From: Brachionus manjavacas
Lineage: Eukaryota > Rotifera > Eurotatoria > Ploima > Brachionidae
Length of the DNA stretch: 64,000 nucleotides
Assembly: GCA_019054805.1 (NCBI GenBank)
Contig: JAHQIY010000002.1
Location: 9,176,001 to 9,240,000, forward strand
Reading direction: 5' to 3'
The position numbers and the translations under genes are program-made. The notes below the pieces were generated by a model. It was not told the DNA's origin. It ran no database searches and saw nothing but the letters and a program-made list of their open reading frames with translations. Every line of letters starts with the position of its first letter. The stretch's first letter is position 1. This document shows positions 35,500 through 47,283 of the stretch, in pieces.

Positions 35500-36470
35500 G
35501 TTTTTGATTTAGTGGAAAAGTTTGGCATTTGTAATTTTACCAGACTGGACGAATTTATTGAGGAAAATGTTGGTTTTAAACAAGGCCTAATCTTGCCCAT
35601 ACTGGACTATCTATTTTCACTGCTGACAGATTCGGACACCTTGGTTGTGAAGCGTAGGTCTTTATTTTTTCCTCTTTTGGTTGACAATTCCCTGATTGAG
35701 CTAGATCAGTCATCTACGAACATGAATGAACACTTGAACAAAAACATTTTCAAATCAATTGAATCAATTTTGGTACAAATGTCAACAAAAAGTCTCATTT
35801 TGGTCATTTATTTGACTGGTGGCCTCAAAAAATTTGCCAAATATGTCCAAATAAATAAAGAGAAAAAATCAGAGAATTCAATCAATCTGACCATTTTGTA
35901 CCAATACATGATTGCCAAAGTGTTTTATATGCAGAAAGGTTTGCTCAAGCTTCTGGCTGAAAAAGATGCCGATGAGACCAAAAATAAATTGTTTAATGCT
36001 GTATGTGGTTATAACTTTTACTTTTTACCAAACTGAATTGGAAATAATTGAGCATACATACGACATAATGTATCATATAAGTTCTCTTGACATTTCAGAA
36101 TCGTTTTTGACCAGCATATTTGAGCTAATGGTCGACAATCAATTTCAATACAATATTTTAGACAAAAAACATATATCTTCATCAAGTATTAAAATAATCA
36201 GCTTGTTGAACAAAATTGTAATTTTACATCTTTTTACAGAATATAAAATAATCTTTTTTTAATAGAAAAAATTGAGTGCTAAAATTGTCAAAAAACCTAA
36301 ATTTTGTTCACTTCTCATATTCAGTTCATGATTTGTTTCGACAAGAACTCCATCAATTATTCAAGTAATTCAAATGACTCGTACATTCATTTGTTTTCAA
36401 TAAATCTCGAGGACGAAAATTCAGGTTTTGAGATATGGCTTGGTCAAAATGAAAGCATACTTTTTATGTA
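35500..36470 (+). CDS. unrecognised intron-containing gene
   Basis: Three coding blocks on the + strand: 35,510 to about 36,025 (FTRLDEFIEENVGFKQGLIL, LLDYLFSLLTD-like helices), about 36,030-36,245 (LEIIEHTYDIMYHISSLDIS) and 36,325-36,469 (MICFDKNSINYSSNSNDSYI, FEIWLGQNESILFM, stop), the last after an acceptor TATTCAG. The first two look like alpha-solenoid helices; the last, with alternating strands, might be part of a beta-sandwich. I do not recognise the family. It could be the 3' part of the ankyrin gene. Confidence 0.45.
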
Positions 36471-37923
36471 ATTTTATTTTAAAATCATTACTCTTCATTA
36501 ATTTAAAATATCTTAAAAAGGCTTTTTATGAGTATTTTAAGTGGAAAAAATTAATTTTAAAAAAAATTTTTTTGAAAAAAAAATCAAGTTAATATTTAAA
36601 ATTTTTTGGAGTTTTATTATGTAAAAAAATTACTCAAAGATAAACTTATAGAGCTGATCTGAATTTTTTTTCTTTTAAATCAATATTCCTTTTTTATATC
36701 TTGAGGAGAATTTTGTTTTATTTTAAGCATTTTAACAAAAATTTTGCCATCTTAAGTCACATGAGGTAAGGCTTTAAAGGGCGAAAATTTTGGAAGATTA
36801 GGATTTTTTTACTGATTTTCATCTTAAACATAATAAACCAAACAAAAATTTTCTAGTTTTGAACACATAGATTTTGGGCCTGCAATTATTTTTGATTAAA
36901 GTGAATTTATATTTAACTTTTAGTTAAAAAGGGGTGAAATTTAAAATTTTTGTTTGTTGAAGTTTTGTAGAATTTATACTTTTAATTTAAACAAAATTCG
37001 ATTAAATTATTAATTTGAAATTCAAATTTAAAAATTGATACAAGAAATCTAAATAAGGTTATTTTAAAAAAATTGTACCAAATCCCCATTAAGCTTTACT
37101 CAATGTTACTATATAAAATAATCAATCATTAAAATTTTCAAAAAAATTAGTTTTAAATTCTTTTTGAAAAAAATTAAAAAACAATTAAAAGGTTAGAAAT
37201 AAAATTCCTGGGCAAAACTGATAAAAAATGGAACAATAAATTAAACTCTAATAACAAACATTAATTTTTACCAAAACTTACGTAAAAATTTTCTAGTATT
37301 AATTATCAGAAATTTATGTTTTGTTTACATTATTAACTATTTTGATTTACTTGCTTGAAATTAAGAAAAAAAGATAAAAATTATTTTGTCTATTTTTGCA
37401 GAATTTTAAAGAAAATTTTTGCATAAATCAAAAATGTTGATATATGAAAAATTGTGTTTTAAAAATTTCGGTAAATTTCAAAGAAATACCAAGGTAAAAA
37501 ATCTATATTCTTAAAGGATATTAAATTTTTTTCTGGATTTTTAATTTTAATTTTATTTCACAAATTAAATAACTGAATAAAATCAACTTTAAAATTATCA
37601 AAAGGTCTTACAGGATCATTGGAAACATTATTAAGTTACTGAGTAAGTTTTTCATCTTTCGTTATTCAACAAAACAATAAAATTATCAAAAATAAAGAAA
37701 AAAATTGTCTTGTAAAAAGTTCAAAAAAAACTCCTATTTAAAATTAAATTTCTGATTTAAAATGTTTAATTTACAGATAAATTTAAGTGTGTTTTAAGTT
37801 TTTATGATTTGGAACTCTTTAAAAATTGTAATTTACTATATCTTTATTTTCAGACGCCGAAGTAACCATTCTGAATTTGAAATTTGAAAACTTTTAAAAA
37901 ATTTTTGAAAATTTGCACCGTAA
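36471..37923. other. AT-rich intergenic, no gene seen
   Basis: Low-complexity A/T sequence without a coding block longer than chance. It ends where the LINE begins. Confidence 0.5.
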
Positions 37924-37929
37924 TTGACG

Positions 37930-38838
37930 ATGTCCATACCAAGTCAATGGAAGGACGACCCGTTCGTTATGATCGAAGACTTTCCTAAACCAGCATCTAC
38001 CAGCGCTGATTACAGCAAAAAATACCACCTATGGTTTAAAAAAATCGTTCAAACAATTGATGGTATGCAAATCAAAATATCGCATTTGGAAGAGGCAAAT
38101 GAATCGTTGAAGGAGCAAAATAAAGCCTTGAAGGACCGACTCGACGCAAGTGAGGGAAGCCGAACAGCTGTCCCTGTTGAAGCTGCAACAAACATTAACA
38201 ACTGGTCCCAAGTGGTTAAAAACCTGGCTAAAAAAGGAACCAAACCGCATAACGAGCTATTAGCCGCAATAGACTCGCACATGAAGGAACAATCAAACCG
38301 GGCCAAAAATGTCGTAGTTGTCGGGGTGCCGTTGTCGACAAAGACCACAGAGATAGCAAGGATGGCCGATGATGAGGCCTGGAATGATCGTATTCTCCAC
38401 AAGCTTGGAGTCGATAAGAGCAGAAGGCGAAGAATTCGACGATTGAGATCAACAAAGAAGAGGGACTCAAATGAGACGGTGCACGGCGCAAAAGTCGTTG
38501 AGATGCAGGACGAGGAGGACAAAAGGACGCTACTGTCAGAGGCTAGGAAACTCAATGCCGATCCTGAACTAAACCGAATAAGCATCCGCCCAGACCGCAC
38601 CCCAGCCGAGCAAAAGCAGTTCAGCAAGCTATTGAAAGAGCGCATACAAGCCAACAAGGACTTGGAGTCAAACGACAAGCTTGACCAACCATTCCGATTC
38701 GTCATACGAGGTGACAGGATACGTTGCTTGGACGTGTTAAGGGGGCAAGATGACGGTGGAAAGTATCCATATGCCAACTGGAGAGAAGCTTGCAAGGCGA
38801 GAGGGAGACCTGCCACAGCAGCAACTACCAACAACTAG
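37930..38838 (+). CDS. CR1-like LINE ORF1 protein
   Basis: 302 codons from the ATG at 37,930 (the frame opens two codons earlier at a TTG). Residues 40-75 form a coiled coil (KISHLEEANESLKEQNKALK), followed by a basic region (SRRRRIRRLRSTKKR) and a C-terminal domain with RFVIRGDRIRCLDVLRG. This matches ORF1 proteins of CR1/L2-type LINEs, which bind element RNA and trimerise through the coiled coil. GC content is far above the flanks, a sign of recent arrival. The frame is intact. Its last 89 bases overlap ORF2. Confidence 0.75.
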   Translation: MSIPSQWKDDPFVMIEDFPKPASTSADYSKKYHLWFKKIVQTIDGMQIKISHLEEANESLKEQNKALKDRLDASEGSRTAVPVEAATNINNWSQVVKNLAKKGTKPHNELLAAIDSHMKEQSNRAKNVVVVGVPLSTKTTEIARMADDEAWNDRILHKLGVDKSRRRRIRRLRSTKKRDSNETVHGAKVVEMQDEEDKRTLLSEARKLNADPELNRISIRPDRTPAEQKQFSKLLKERIQANKDLESNDKLDQPFRFVIRGDRIRCLDVLRGQDDGGKYPYANWREACKARGRPATAATTNN

Positions 38839-39859
38839 CCACTGGCTGAAAACGATAACACTACCAGAGCCGAGGCAGTCGGACAGGGAGCTACCAACGG
38901 TAGCTTCTAGCTCATCAGCCATCAACGAAGCACCCAGCGCGCAGTCAAGTCCACTAAAATTTCTTTATACAAATGCAACTTCATTGAACCAGGGGAAGTT
39001 AAGTGAGTTGGCTATAATAGCAGCATTAGAGTCGCCTCATCTGTTATGCATCACCGAGACATGGTTCGACGAAACATCAGCACCGCATTTGAGTAACTAT
39101 GTGCTTTATAGGAGGGATAGAGCTGGAACAAGGAGATGCTGCGGCGGAGTGGCCATTTACGTGCGCTCAGACTTGAAGTCATCCGTGGTACTGGACGGCG
39201 TATTGATAGAACAACTGACTTCTAATGACACAGAGAAAGTCTGGTGCGAAATTAATTTAGGTAAGGATAACATCCTTGTCGGCTGCATTTATCGTCCACC
39301 ACCTGCATGCATTCGCGACTCGGCACGAACTAAAAATTTATCGGAAAGGATTAATAAGTCGATTGTGTCGGCCAAGAAAGCAATCGACGATAAGCGCTAC
39401 TCGGCACTGATAATATGCGGAGACTTCAACTATCCAGAGATTGAGTGGAGGCACAATTTTCCATCAGTACTGAGCGGCGAGACTTCTCTCGGGCAAAAGT
39501 TCGTGGACGCAATCAACGACGGCGACTTGACGCAACTGGTCCGGTTTCCAACATTTATTAAGGCGGATGGCAAAACCACTAAGACCTTGGACCTGATTTT
39601 AACCGACGATCCATCAAGAATCGACGAGGTGAAACAGGCCCCTCCCATTCAAGGACACGTAGTGATGCAATGGGAGTTAGCCCTAGCACCAGCAAGCAAG
39701 CAACAAGGCTCACCGCCTCGTCGTCGATTGGCTGTACACAAGGGAGACTTCATTACGATGGAGAAAGAGCTCCGTAAATTTGACTGGCCCAGACTTCTCA
39801 AGGGACAGCGAGTCGACGTCATGTACAGTTTAATCCTTCACTTCTACAGCCAGCTATGA
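38750..39859 (+). CDS. CR1-like LINE ORF2, endonuclease part
   Basis: ATG at 38,750 in the +1 frame relative to ORF1. From about residue 70: LKFLYTNATSLNQGKLSELA, LLCITETWFDE (metal-binding Glu), CCGGVAIYVRSDLKS, VGCIYRPPPA, ALIICGDFNYPEIEW (catalytic Asp/Asn), TKTLDLILTDDPSR and a final GHVVMQWEL, where the usual SDH His is found as H in QGHVVM. This is an AP-like exonuclease-endonuclease-phosphatase domain that nicks target DNA. The frame stops at a TGA (39,857-39,859); the linker to RT continues beyond it with further stops. Confidence 0.85.
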   Translation: MTVESIHMPTGEKLARREGDLPQQQLPTTSHWLKTITLPEPRQSDRELPTVASSSSAINEAPSAQSSPLKFLYTNATSLNQGKLSELAIIAALESPHLLCITETWFDETSAPHLSNYVLYRRDRAGTRRCCGGVAIYVRSDLKSSVVLDGVLIEQLTSNDTEKVWCEINLGKDNILVGCIYRPPPACIRDSARTKNLSERINKSIVSAKKAIDDKRYSALIICGDFNYPEIEWRHNFPSVLSGETSLGQKFVDAINDGDLTQLVRFPTFIKADGKTTKTLDLILTDDPSRIDEVKQAPPIQGHVVMQWELALAPASKQQGSPPRRRLAVHKGDFITMEKELRKFDWPRLLKGQRVDVMYSLILHFYSQL

Positions 39860-40505
39860 AGTGATTTCATCCCAATAGCACGAACCAGAAAGAGGACCGA
39901 TGCCCCGTGGATGAACAACGATCTAAAACAAATGGTAAACGGAAGAGACAGTTGAAGTACATAAACGACAATACGAGGAGCAAGTCCACAATTGAGGCAT
40001 ACCGAGCTATGAGTTCAAATGTTTAAAGGGCCTCAAAAAAAGCCGTGAGATCATTTGAATTAAGCCTCGCTAATGACAAGAAGAATCCAAAACGATTATT
40101 CACCTACATCGGCTCAACGCAGTCAGTCAAGCAAGGAATCGTCAAAATCTCTTCAAATGGTATCGGGTATAGCGGTGGTAAGGAGATTTCTGACGCAGTA
40201 AACGCCCATTTCTCTTTAGTTTTTGCAGACGAAAGAGAAGATGAAGTCTTCCGGACTTCGAGGATAGACCCGGCATTAAAACTCGCCTAGCGAATCTAGA
40301 AATAACAACTGCAGAAGTAGAAAAACGTATTTCGAGCCTGAAGGAAGATAAGTCGCCAGGTAATGACCTCGTTCACCCTCTAGTTCTCAAGAAATGTGCC
40401 GCCGCTTTGGCAGTGACATTGGCCATGATCTTCGAGCGCTCACTCGCGAAAGGAGAGGTACCGTCATACTGGAGGCATGCCAACGTGTCTCCAATCTTCA
40501 AGGAT
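39860..40505 (+). pseudogene. CR1-like LINE, linker and start of RT, truncated
   Basis: Past the TGA the same frame continues (FIPIARTRKRTDAPWMNN) to a second stop near 39,952; the block 40,045-40,290 (SFELSLANDKKNPKRLFTYI) and then 40,300-40,505 (SSLKEDKSPGNDLVHPLVLK, GEVPSYWRHANVSPIFKD) are linker and RT motif 0-1. The match ends at 40,505 in the middle of RT, replaced by unrelated AT-rich DNA. LINEs normally lose the 5' end, so loss of the 3' side implies a later break. Confidence 0.8.
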
Positions 40506-41223
40506 TTGGTTTTTTTTTTAAACCCTCTGCTAAATTTATGTTTCGACAGTGCCAGCAATGAATGCGAATTTCTTAATTATAACATTAAATCAATTGTTTT
40601 GTCAATTATTCGATCTGTAATGGCTGGTTTGAACTCAAGTAAAATTTTCAAAAATTTATGCATTTTTTTAAATTTATTCTTTCATAGTCAATGTTGTCCA
40701 AGAATCATCCAAAACCACATATATCATCAAAAAGATAATTGCACCATTGATGTATTTTTTTTTATTTAAAATAAATAAAGTTCTGGTAATTTAAAAAAAT
40801 AAATTATAGGCAATGAAAATCTTAAAATCAATCCAAAAGTACACAAATGAGCCAAATTTATGAAAGCAACTCATTCAATATGTTTCAAAGTGATTTAGTA
40901 TTCCAAAAATTGGTCGTTTTTGTGGTAGATTTTAATATAATCTAATTAAAAAATTTTTTCTTCAGTAAAAATAAATGAAATTTTTTTTCCAAAATACCTA
41001 ATTAAATTTATAAAAAACAATTTTTTTTAAGTTTCGAAGAATATTTCTGTTCCTTCTTCATCCGAACCACAAGCTCCAGACGCGTCTTCAAATTGTCAAG
41101 CGTCTTTTAATTTTTTAATTTCAAACAAACAATACTTCTGGCATTTTCTGATTCAAAGATAAGGTTAAAAAAATTATATGCTTTAGGCTATTGACAATTT
41201 TAATACAATATTTTAAATTAAAA
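40506..41223. other. AT-rich, no confident gene
   Basis: Mostly low complexity. A possible small exon at about 41,033-41,110 (SSSEPQAPDASSNCQASF) is preceded by AG, but nothing else supports it. Confidence 0.35.
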
Positions 41224-41224
41224 T

Positions 41225-41585
41225 TTGGCACTGATAATATGCGGAGACTTCAACTATCCAGAGATTGAGTGGAGGCACAATTTTCCATCAGTACTGAGCG
41301 GCGAGACTTCTCTCGGGCAAAAGTTCGTGGACGCAATCAACGACGGCGACTTGACGCAACTGGTCCGGTTTCCAACATTTATTAAGGCGGATGGCAAAAC
41401 CACTAAGACCTTGGACCTGATTTTAACCGACGATCCATCAAGAATCGACGAGGTGAAACAGGCCCCTCCACTTGGCCCAGCCATTCAAGGACACGTAGTG
41501 ATGCAATGGGAGTTAGCCCTAGCACCAGCAAGCAAGCAACAAGGCTCACCGCCTCGTCGTCGATTGGCTGTACACAAGGGAGACT
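41225..41585 (+). pseudogene. detached internal fragment of LINE endonuclease
   Basis: Matches 39,404-39,752 almost exactly, from ALIICGDFNYPEIEW to LAVHKGDF, with one difference: 12 extra bases near 41,469-41,480 (residues PLGPA present) that copy 1 lacks. Both ends stop abruptly in AT-rich DNA, without a LINE 3' end or poly-A. It is an internal piece, not an ordinary retrotransposed copy. Confidence 0.9.
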
Positions 41586-42854
41586 ATTTTGAGAGAAAGT
41601 TGTTTTTTTGATTGTAAAAATCATTAATTTATGGGAAATGATAAGCATTAAATTTTCTCTATATTTATGATCAATTTAAATTAAAAAAAATTAAGAGTAT
41701 TTATCGCGATTTCTTTCCTTCTTTTAGTTTTAATTTTTTTTAAAATTTTTTTGTCATATTTTTATGATTTACTATTTTAAGAAAAATAAAACAGTCAAAA
41801 ATTATCTTTCTTTTTTAAGAATAAACCTTTTCTTTAAAATAATCGTATCATTATTGATTTTTAAGCAAAGTACTTTCAGAATTTTTAGCAGATAGTTAAA
41901 TGAGGTGAATATAAACTTGGATAAATTTGACCCAAAATATTTAAGATTTAAAGAAAAAATACTAATTTCAGTTCTTTCTTTTTTTAAAAATTTTTAAATT
42001 TATAAAATTTATAAAATTTTTTTTTTAAAATAACAAATCATTCTTTGTTCTTCGGCAAATCATGTGACTTCCATGCTTCTCCTAAAGCTTCCAATAATGG
42101 CTCTTAAATGGATTATTATTAAATGGGTATTTATATTTTTTATTTAGGTGTAAAAATAAACATTATTTGGATATTTATTTTTTTTTTAATTATTGCAAAA
42201 CAAATAAAAATTGGGTACATAAAAATTATATTTGGGTATAAGAAAAATTCGAGCACTTTAACTTACTACTAATCCAAAAGAATGGAAAACTCTATCTTTA
42301 TCAATAGATCCTACAGTTAGTATAGGGAACCTTTACCAAACTAGCTTGTAAGTTGCATCAGCATGAAAATAAGTAGAAATCGACATCGATATATTTAATA
42401 ATCTTATTGATTAGAGAAAAAAAGAAAATTTAGCATCGTTATAGCTGTATCATATTTGATGCATTTTAACCTTTCCTTTACTATACTTTTTTCTGCATCA
42501 TCGGCGTTGTCAAATGTTTGAAAAATTTCCCAAATGGGCATTTTTGTTATCTTCTTTTGAGATTTATGGACTGTTTCATGAGTTTATTTTTTTAGGCAAA
42601 AAGACCATACTTTTGTTAATATTTTTCAATCTGTTAAAAGATTCGGAAAATTTAGTTGTTCAGCTTCATATAGAGTGCCTATAAATCGTAATTGAAAAAA
42701 ATATTAGGAAGTTAGGAACTCAAGGCAAACTTTTACAAATCCCCAAATAAACACTTAAATACTTAATTATTTTAATTAACACTCTTTCATTATTTTAAGC
42801 ACTCAAATTATTTATATAATATCCGAATTGATTTTTTGCTGAATACCCAATTAT
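41586..42854. other. AT-rich, no gene seen
   Basis: Low-complexity A/T sequence with scattered short frames; no motif, tandem array or long inverted repeat is evident. Confidence 0.4.
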
Positions 42855-42863
42855 ATTAATAAA

Positions 42864-43491
42864 GGGATCGTATCAAAATAGCAATTATCAAAATAGCAAT
42901 TATCGAAATAGCTAAAAATTTACCTGAGATTTTCATTTTAATCAAATTAGCTAAATTAAAAATCGCTAAATGCCAATTAAAAATAGCTTAAAAAAAATAG
43001 CTATAAACAAAAATTAATTAAATTAAAATAGCTATTTTATTTTTTTAGTCAATTTAAATAAAAATCCAATAAAAATCATAAAAATCAAAAAAATCATCCC
43101 TAATATTAATATTTTAAAAGTAAACATAGACTAATTAAAGTTTTTTCTTTATCGGACGAATCATGTTCTTTGATTATATTTTGGATACGTTCGTCTAGCA
43201 ATAAATATTTTGGCTTTTTTTTATAAATTACTCCAGTTTTCATCTAACAAGTTCATTTTCTGTTCTTTTTTGTTCCTTTATTAGCGAATATACCAACGAA
43301 TAGACCAATGGATGTTTAATAAAATAAATCACAGTAAAATTTTTATTTAATTGAAACTTTTGTTTGTAGCTATTTTGATAATTGCAAATTTAATTTAACA
43401 ATTAGGGGAATAGCTAAAAATAAATTAGCGGTTCTAATAATAGCTATTTCGATAATTGCTATTTTGATAATTGCTGTTTTGAAACGGAGCC
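42864..43491. mobile_element. short inverted-repeat DNA element, MULE-like
   Basis: 628 bp with ends GGGATCGTATCAAAATAGC and the complement of GGCTCCGTTTCAAAACAGC, both followed by AATTATCAAAATAGCAATTA and ATCGAAATAGCTA. Flanked by a perfect 9-bp duplication ATTAATAAA (42,855-42,863 and 43,492-43,500), the size usual for Mutator-like elements. The interior is AT-rich with many ATAGCT words; a minus-strand stretch near 43,150-43,250 (KKKPKYLLLDERIQNI) could be a coding remnant. It is non-autonomous. Confidence 0.8.
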
Positions 43492-43904
43492 ATTAATAAA
43501 TACTCATTTTAATGAAAGCCCTCCTAAATTTTGAATATTAATTTTTTCACCAGTTGTTGTCATAAAATCAACTTTCAAATGATCCTGTAAGAGTATTTGA
43601 TAATTTTATATTTTGATAAAGTTGATTTTATTCAGTTATTTAATTTGTGAAAAAAATTAAAATTAAAAATCAAGAAAAAAAATTTAATATTCTTTTAAGA
43701 ATATTGATATTTTAACTTGGTATTTCTTTGAAATTTGCCGAAATTTTTAAAACACAATTTCTAATTCTCAACATTTTTGATTTATGCAAAAATTTTCTTT
43801 AAGATTCAAATCGAAAAATTTTAATCTAATAAATGAAGCTTCGAATTGGTTTCCATATGTGAAAATGATAATTTTAAGCGGGTCAAAACGACATTGAGGC
43901 TCTT

Positions 43905-44450
43905 ACACAAATTTGCAGAAAATCCTTGAGCGTCTACGCTACCAATTTACTACTAACTGGCTGTACACAGATAACATTCTTGGAGAATGGGGCGCCTTCA
44001 ACGAAATCCTCAAACGCAAAACCTTGGCTAGAAAAAGTTGTCCAACTCTACTCTATATCCAACAAAGAAAACGAGAGAACGTTAGGACAAGAACAGACAA
44101 ATGCCATTACCAACGTAATTTATTTTTTTTTAAATTTAAGTGCAGATTTTGAAAAAATCAGAAGAAAATTGTTCGATTCTCGACAAGGAAAAATAAAGTA
44201 CTTGGAATGTATGAAAGAGCCCAAGTTCTAAGTTCTCTTTTTTTCAAGAGTCAAAGTTTTTTTTCAGATTTCATCAAACTCTGTATTCTTAAACACGTAG
44301 GAAAAATTGAATTTTTTTATAAAAATTTAAAAATCATTTATAATTAAAAATTTTAAATTATTAAAAAAAATTAAAAAATATATTTTATTTTTTTCGGTTT
44401 AAAAATTTACTACGTTATATATAAATAAATGTCAATTTTTTTATATGCAA
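43905..44450 (+). pseudogene. unrecognised gene fragment, paralogous tail to 47.3 kb
   Basis: The frame 43,926-44,231 contains SVYATNLLLTGCTQITFLEN and SNKENERTLGQEQT. From 44,060 the DNA resembles 47,310-47,490, including the shared non-coding string ATAAATAAATGTCAATTTTT. Its composition is richer in GC than its surroundings, like the dynein fragment. I do not recognise the protein. Confidence 0.4.
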
Positions 44451-44566
44451 AACAAATAATCTAAATTACTGACAATCTGGTTTTTTCCAGCCGAATCGTT
44501 TTTTTACGATTCTAGAGTCATGCAAATGCATGTTTAGTGATCTGATTTACGAATGATTTAGATTTT

Positions 44567-45830
44567 TTGTTTTGTAATATATTTAAATTGATCATATATA
44601 AAGATTTTGCATTTAAACTTTTTTTCAAGAATAAAAAGTTTCAAAAAAATTCAATTTTAAAAAACTATTCTAATTTTTTTGTTATGAAACCAAGTCAAAT
44701 TAAAAAATTTTATAAAAATTCCTTGTTGTCTGCTCCTCAGTATTTGCAAATAACAATCCTCAAAACAAATTGTCAACAAGAGAAATCCGTCAGAGATTTC
44801 AGCGTAATCATTTAATTAAATTAATTTTTAAATTTAAATTTTTTATTTCTATTTTCTTAAAAGGTTTCATTGAAAAACCATCTTTTGAGGAATGGTTTAA
44901 AAATAAGTGCTTTATTACCTTAAATAAAGAAGCAAAAAAATTAACCTTAGGTAATTAATTCAAAAACAAATTTTCAATTAATTTTTTAATAAAGAAAAGT
45001 AAAACGGATTGCATTCTCAAGAAGTGCGAAGCCCCATCCTTTCAGATATTAGTATGATAGAAGGTAAAATAATTTAAGAAATTTATTCTATAAGTTACTA
45101 AAAATTGTAGGACCACTGGAAACAAATTTCGAAGAATATCCTGAATAATTAAATCAAACCATTCAAAATAATTTAGAAGATGTTCCTCAAATTGAATGTA
45201 GAAATTAAATTTTTTTAAAACAAAATAAACAAGTTGTAAATTAAAGCTCCTACCGGAATTAATTTGTCAGAAGTTTTAAATGAACAACGGACCCAATCAG
45301 AAACGTCAATTGATTCAGAAGGATCAAAAACGCCAATTAATTCGGAAGAATGGACAAATCAAGAAAACTCAACTGAAAATAATGGCAAAAGGAATTCGAT
45401 TCCTTTGACAAAAAAGAAACAGTTGTCAAAAAAAAAAAATATACACAAAAAAGTTATTTTTCGAAATCTTGCTCAAAGTTATAAAGATCTTACTGGTGCT
45501 AATATTGAGGATACATCTTTCAAAGAAAATTAAATTTTAAAATTTAACTTCAATTAATTTTTCTTATTGATACATTTTCTACTAGGTTGATAACGTAATC
45601 GACAACAAGTTTAATAGTAGCAGAAACAAGCTAGAACTCAAAATTCAATGGGCTCCAGATAAAAAGCATAGGGTCAAATATAAACCGTAAGAAAAATAAC
45701 AATATTGATCTTCTTAAAGTAAAATTAAAAATGTTTAGAACATATGAAAGTGCATCATTATGTTCCTGTTCAACAGCTGTTTATCAACAGTTTATCAAAA
45801 ATACCAGAAGATCAAAAAAAGGGCATATTT
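44567..45830 (+). CDS. multi-exon acidic/basic gene, function unknown
   Basis: A chain of small exons: 44,567 to about 44,807 (YKNSLLSAPQYLQITILK), 44,864-44,950 (GFIEKPSFEEWFKNKCF), 45,002-45,062 (LHSQEVRSPILSDISMIE), 45,112-45,197, 45,247-45,533 (Ser/Glu/Asn-rich then Lys-rich, ending NLAQSYKDLTGANIEDT), 45,586-45,688 (VDNVIDNKFN, KIQWAPDKKHRVKYKP) and 45,738-45,830. Introns are about 40-60 bp with GT..AG ends. The 45,586-45,688 exon has a faint chromodomain-like look, too weak to call. It precedes a transposase and may belong to the same element. Confidence 0.4.
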
Positions 45831-45999
45831 TGAGAAAAAATTTCATATTTCTAAAGCTACGAATGAAGCTTTTTTTATACTTATTTTTATTAAATAATTT
45901 TTGTTTTGTAATAAATTTAAATTGATCATATTTAAATAAAATTTTTAAAGATTTTATCAAATTTTATTAATTTTTTTATCACTTAAATTTGCTAAAACA

Positions 46000-46525
46000 A
46001 AAAATTACCCTTTATACGGATGAACTTTTTCCTATAAATTAAAAAATATTTTATACTAAGACCAAAATTACTAGTAATTCCTGTTTTTATTCGGTATCTA
46101 TTTCAAATTATAGATAGGGTAATTTGAAATTTACCCTTTTACGTAAATTAAATGATAAATTTAATATTTTCCCTTTTTACAGATGAACTTTTTCCCTTAA
46201 ATTAAAAAATATTTTATACTTGAACAAAATAACTGGTAATTACTGTTTTTTGTTCGGTATCTATTTCAAATCAAAGATAGGAAATTTTAATTTTACCCTT
46301 TTTACGTAAATTAAAATACGCAAATCTTATTGACGCAAGTTAAATAAAAAATTTAATATTTACCCTATTTACGGATGAACTTTTTCCTTTGAACTTAAAA
46401 ATATTTTATACTTAGACCAAAATTACTGGTTATTACTTTATTTTGTTCGGTATCTATTTCAAATTAAAGATAGGGTAATATGAATTTTCCTTTTTTTACG
46501 TAAATTAAAACACGTAAATATTGTA
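46000..46525. repeat. about 180-bp tandem repeat, three units
   Basis: Three units (near 46,008, 46,174 and 46,360) of TTTACGGATGAACTTTTTCC, ATTTTATACT(T/A)AGACCAAAA, TTCGGTATCTATTTCAAAT and GATAGG(G)TAATTTGAA, diverged by 10% or more. Non-coding. Confidence 0.75.
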
Positions 46526-46898
46526 AACATGTTGGTATATCGTATGGATATGTATTTGCCAAAAAATTGCCTAATTTCAAAGCGAACTCTCTCAATAACC
46601 TATTTTCGATTAATACGGACATGTGTGACTTGACAAACAATTTCGAGGAAGAATTATTGAATGAAAAATTGTATTTTTTACAAAATCTTTTAACAGATTG
46701 ATTTATTTTTTTCTATTGACATTTTTTATACATCCGGTCTTTTGATTAAAAAAAAAAAGGATTTAATTTTTAAAAAAATTCAAGCATTTTTTCACTTAAG
46801 ATATTCATTGAAAATATTTTATTCCTTAAATTAGACTTAAATTAAAATTGAAAATTAGCTGAATTTTTTTTTTTTAATTCACCTTGATCGCCTAGGGA

Positions 46899-47283
46899 CC
46901 AAGTTTCTTCTAGCAGAGAAGCCAAAGCCATGCAAATGGATCACTGACTCCACATCGCTTATTTTGGTCGAGCGAAGCAAATTGTTCCATTTCACTGCCA
47001 TTTTGGAGCAAATACCTCGCAATGAAAGGCAATGGAAGCAATGGTTTGACAAGGACGCGCCCGAGGAAGAACTGATCCCGGACGGCTACAAATTCACTGG
47101 ACATATTCCGCAAGTTGCTTTTGAACTAGTCCTGGTGTCCCGATCGAACTCTGCCTCAGACCAAAAAAACATTGGCGATTCGATTGGCGAAAAATTTATC
47201 GAAGGAGTTCACCTTGACTTGGAAAAAATATTCGACGAATCGGACCAATGCACACCTTTTGTATGCTTTGGTCCATTGGAATG
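46899..47283 (+). pseudogene. axonemal-type dynein heavy chain fragment
   Basis: Reads PKPCKWITDSTSLILVERSK, then NERQWKQWFDKDAPEEELIP, a frame-shifted stretch with SWCPDRTLPQ in another frame, then GDSIGEKFIEGVHLDLEKIF and TPFVCFGPLE. This is the C-terminal motor region of outer-arm dynein heavy chains (DNAH5/8 group), the ATP-driven force generator of cilia. Only about 130 of more than 4,000 residues are present, the ends are abrupt and at least two frame changes exist, so it is a captured fragment or a decayed exon. It shows that the source is a ciliated eukaryote. Confidence 0.8.

Noticed and set aside
38029-38834. Long minus-strand open frames opposite LINE ORF1
   Set aside because: They mirror the GC-rich sense gene, have no motifs, and the sense protein has a clear coiled coil and LINE context.
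45586-45688. Chromodomain in the 44.6-45.8 kb gene
   Set aside because: Only a VDNVID/KIQW resemblance; the aromatic cage residues expected of the family are not evident.
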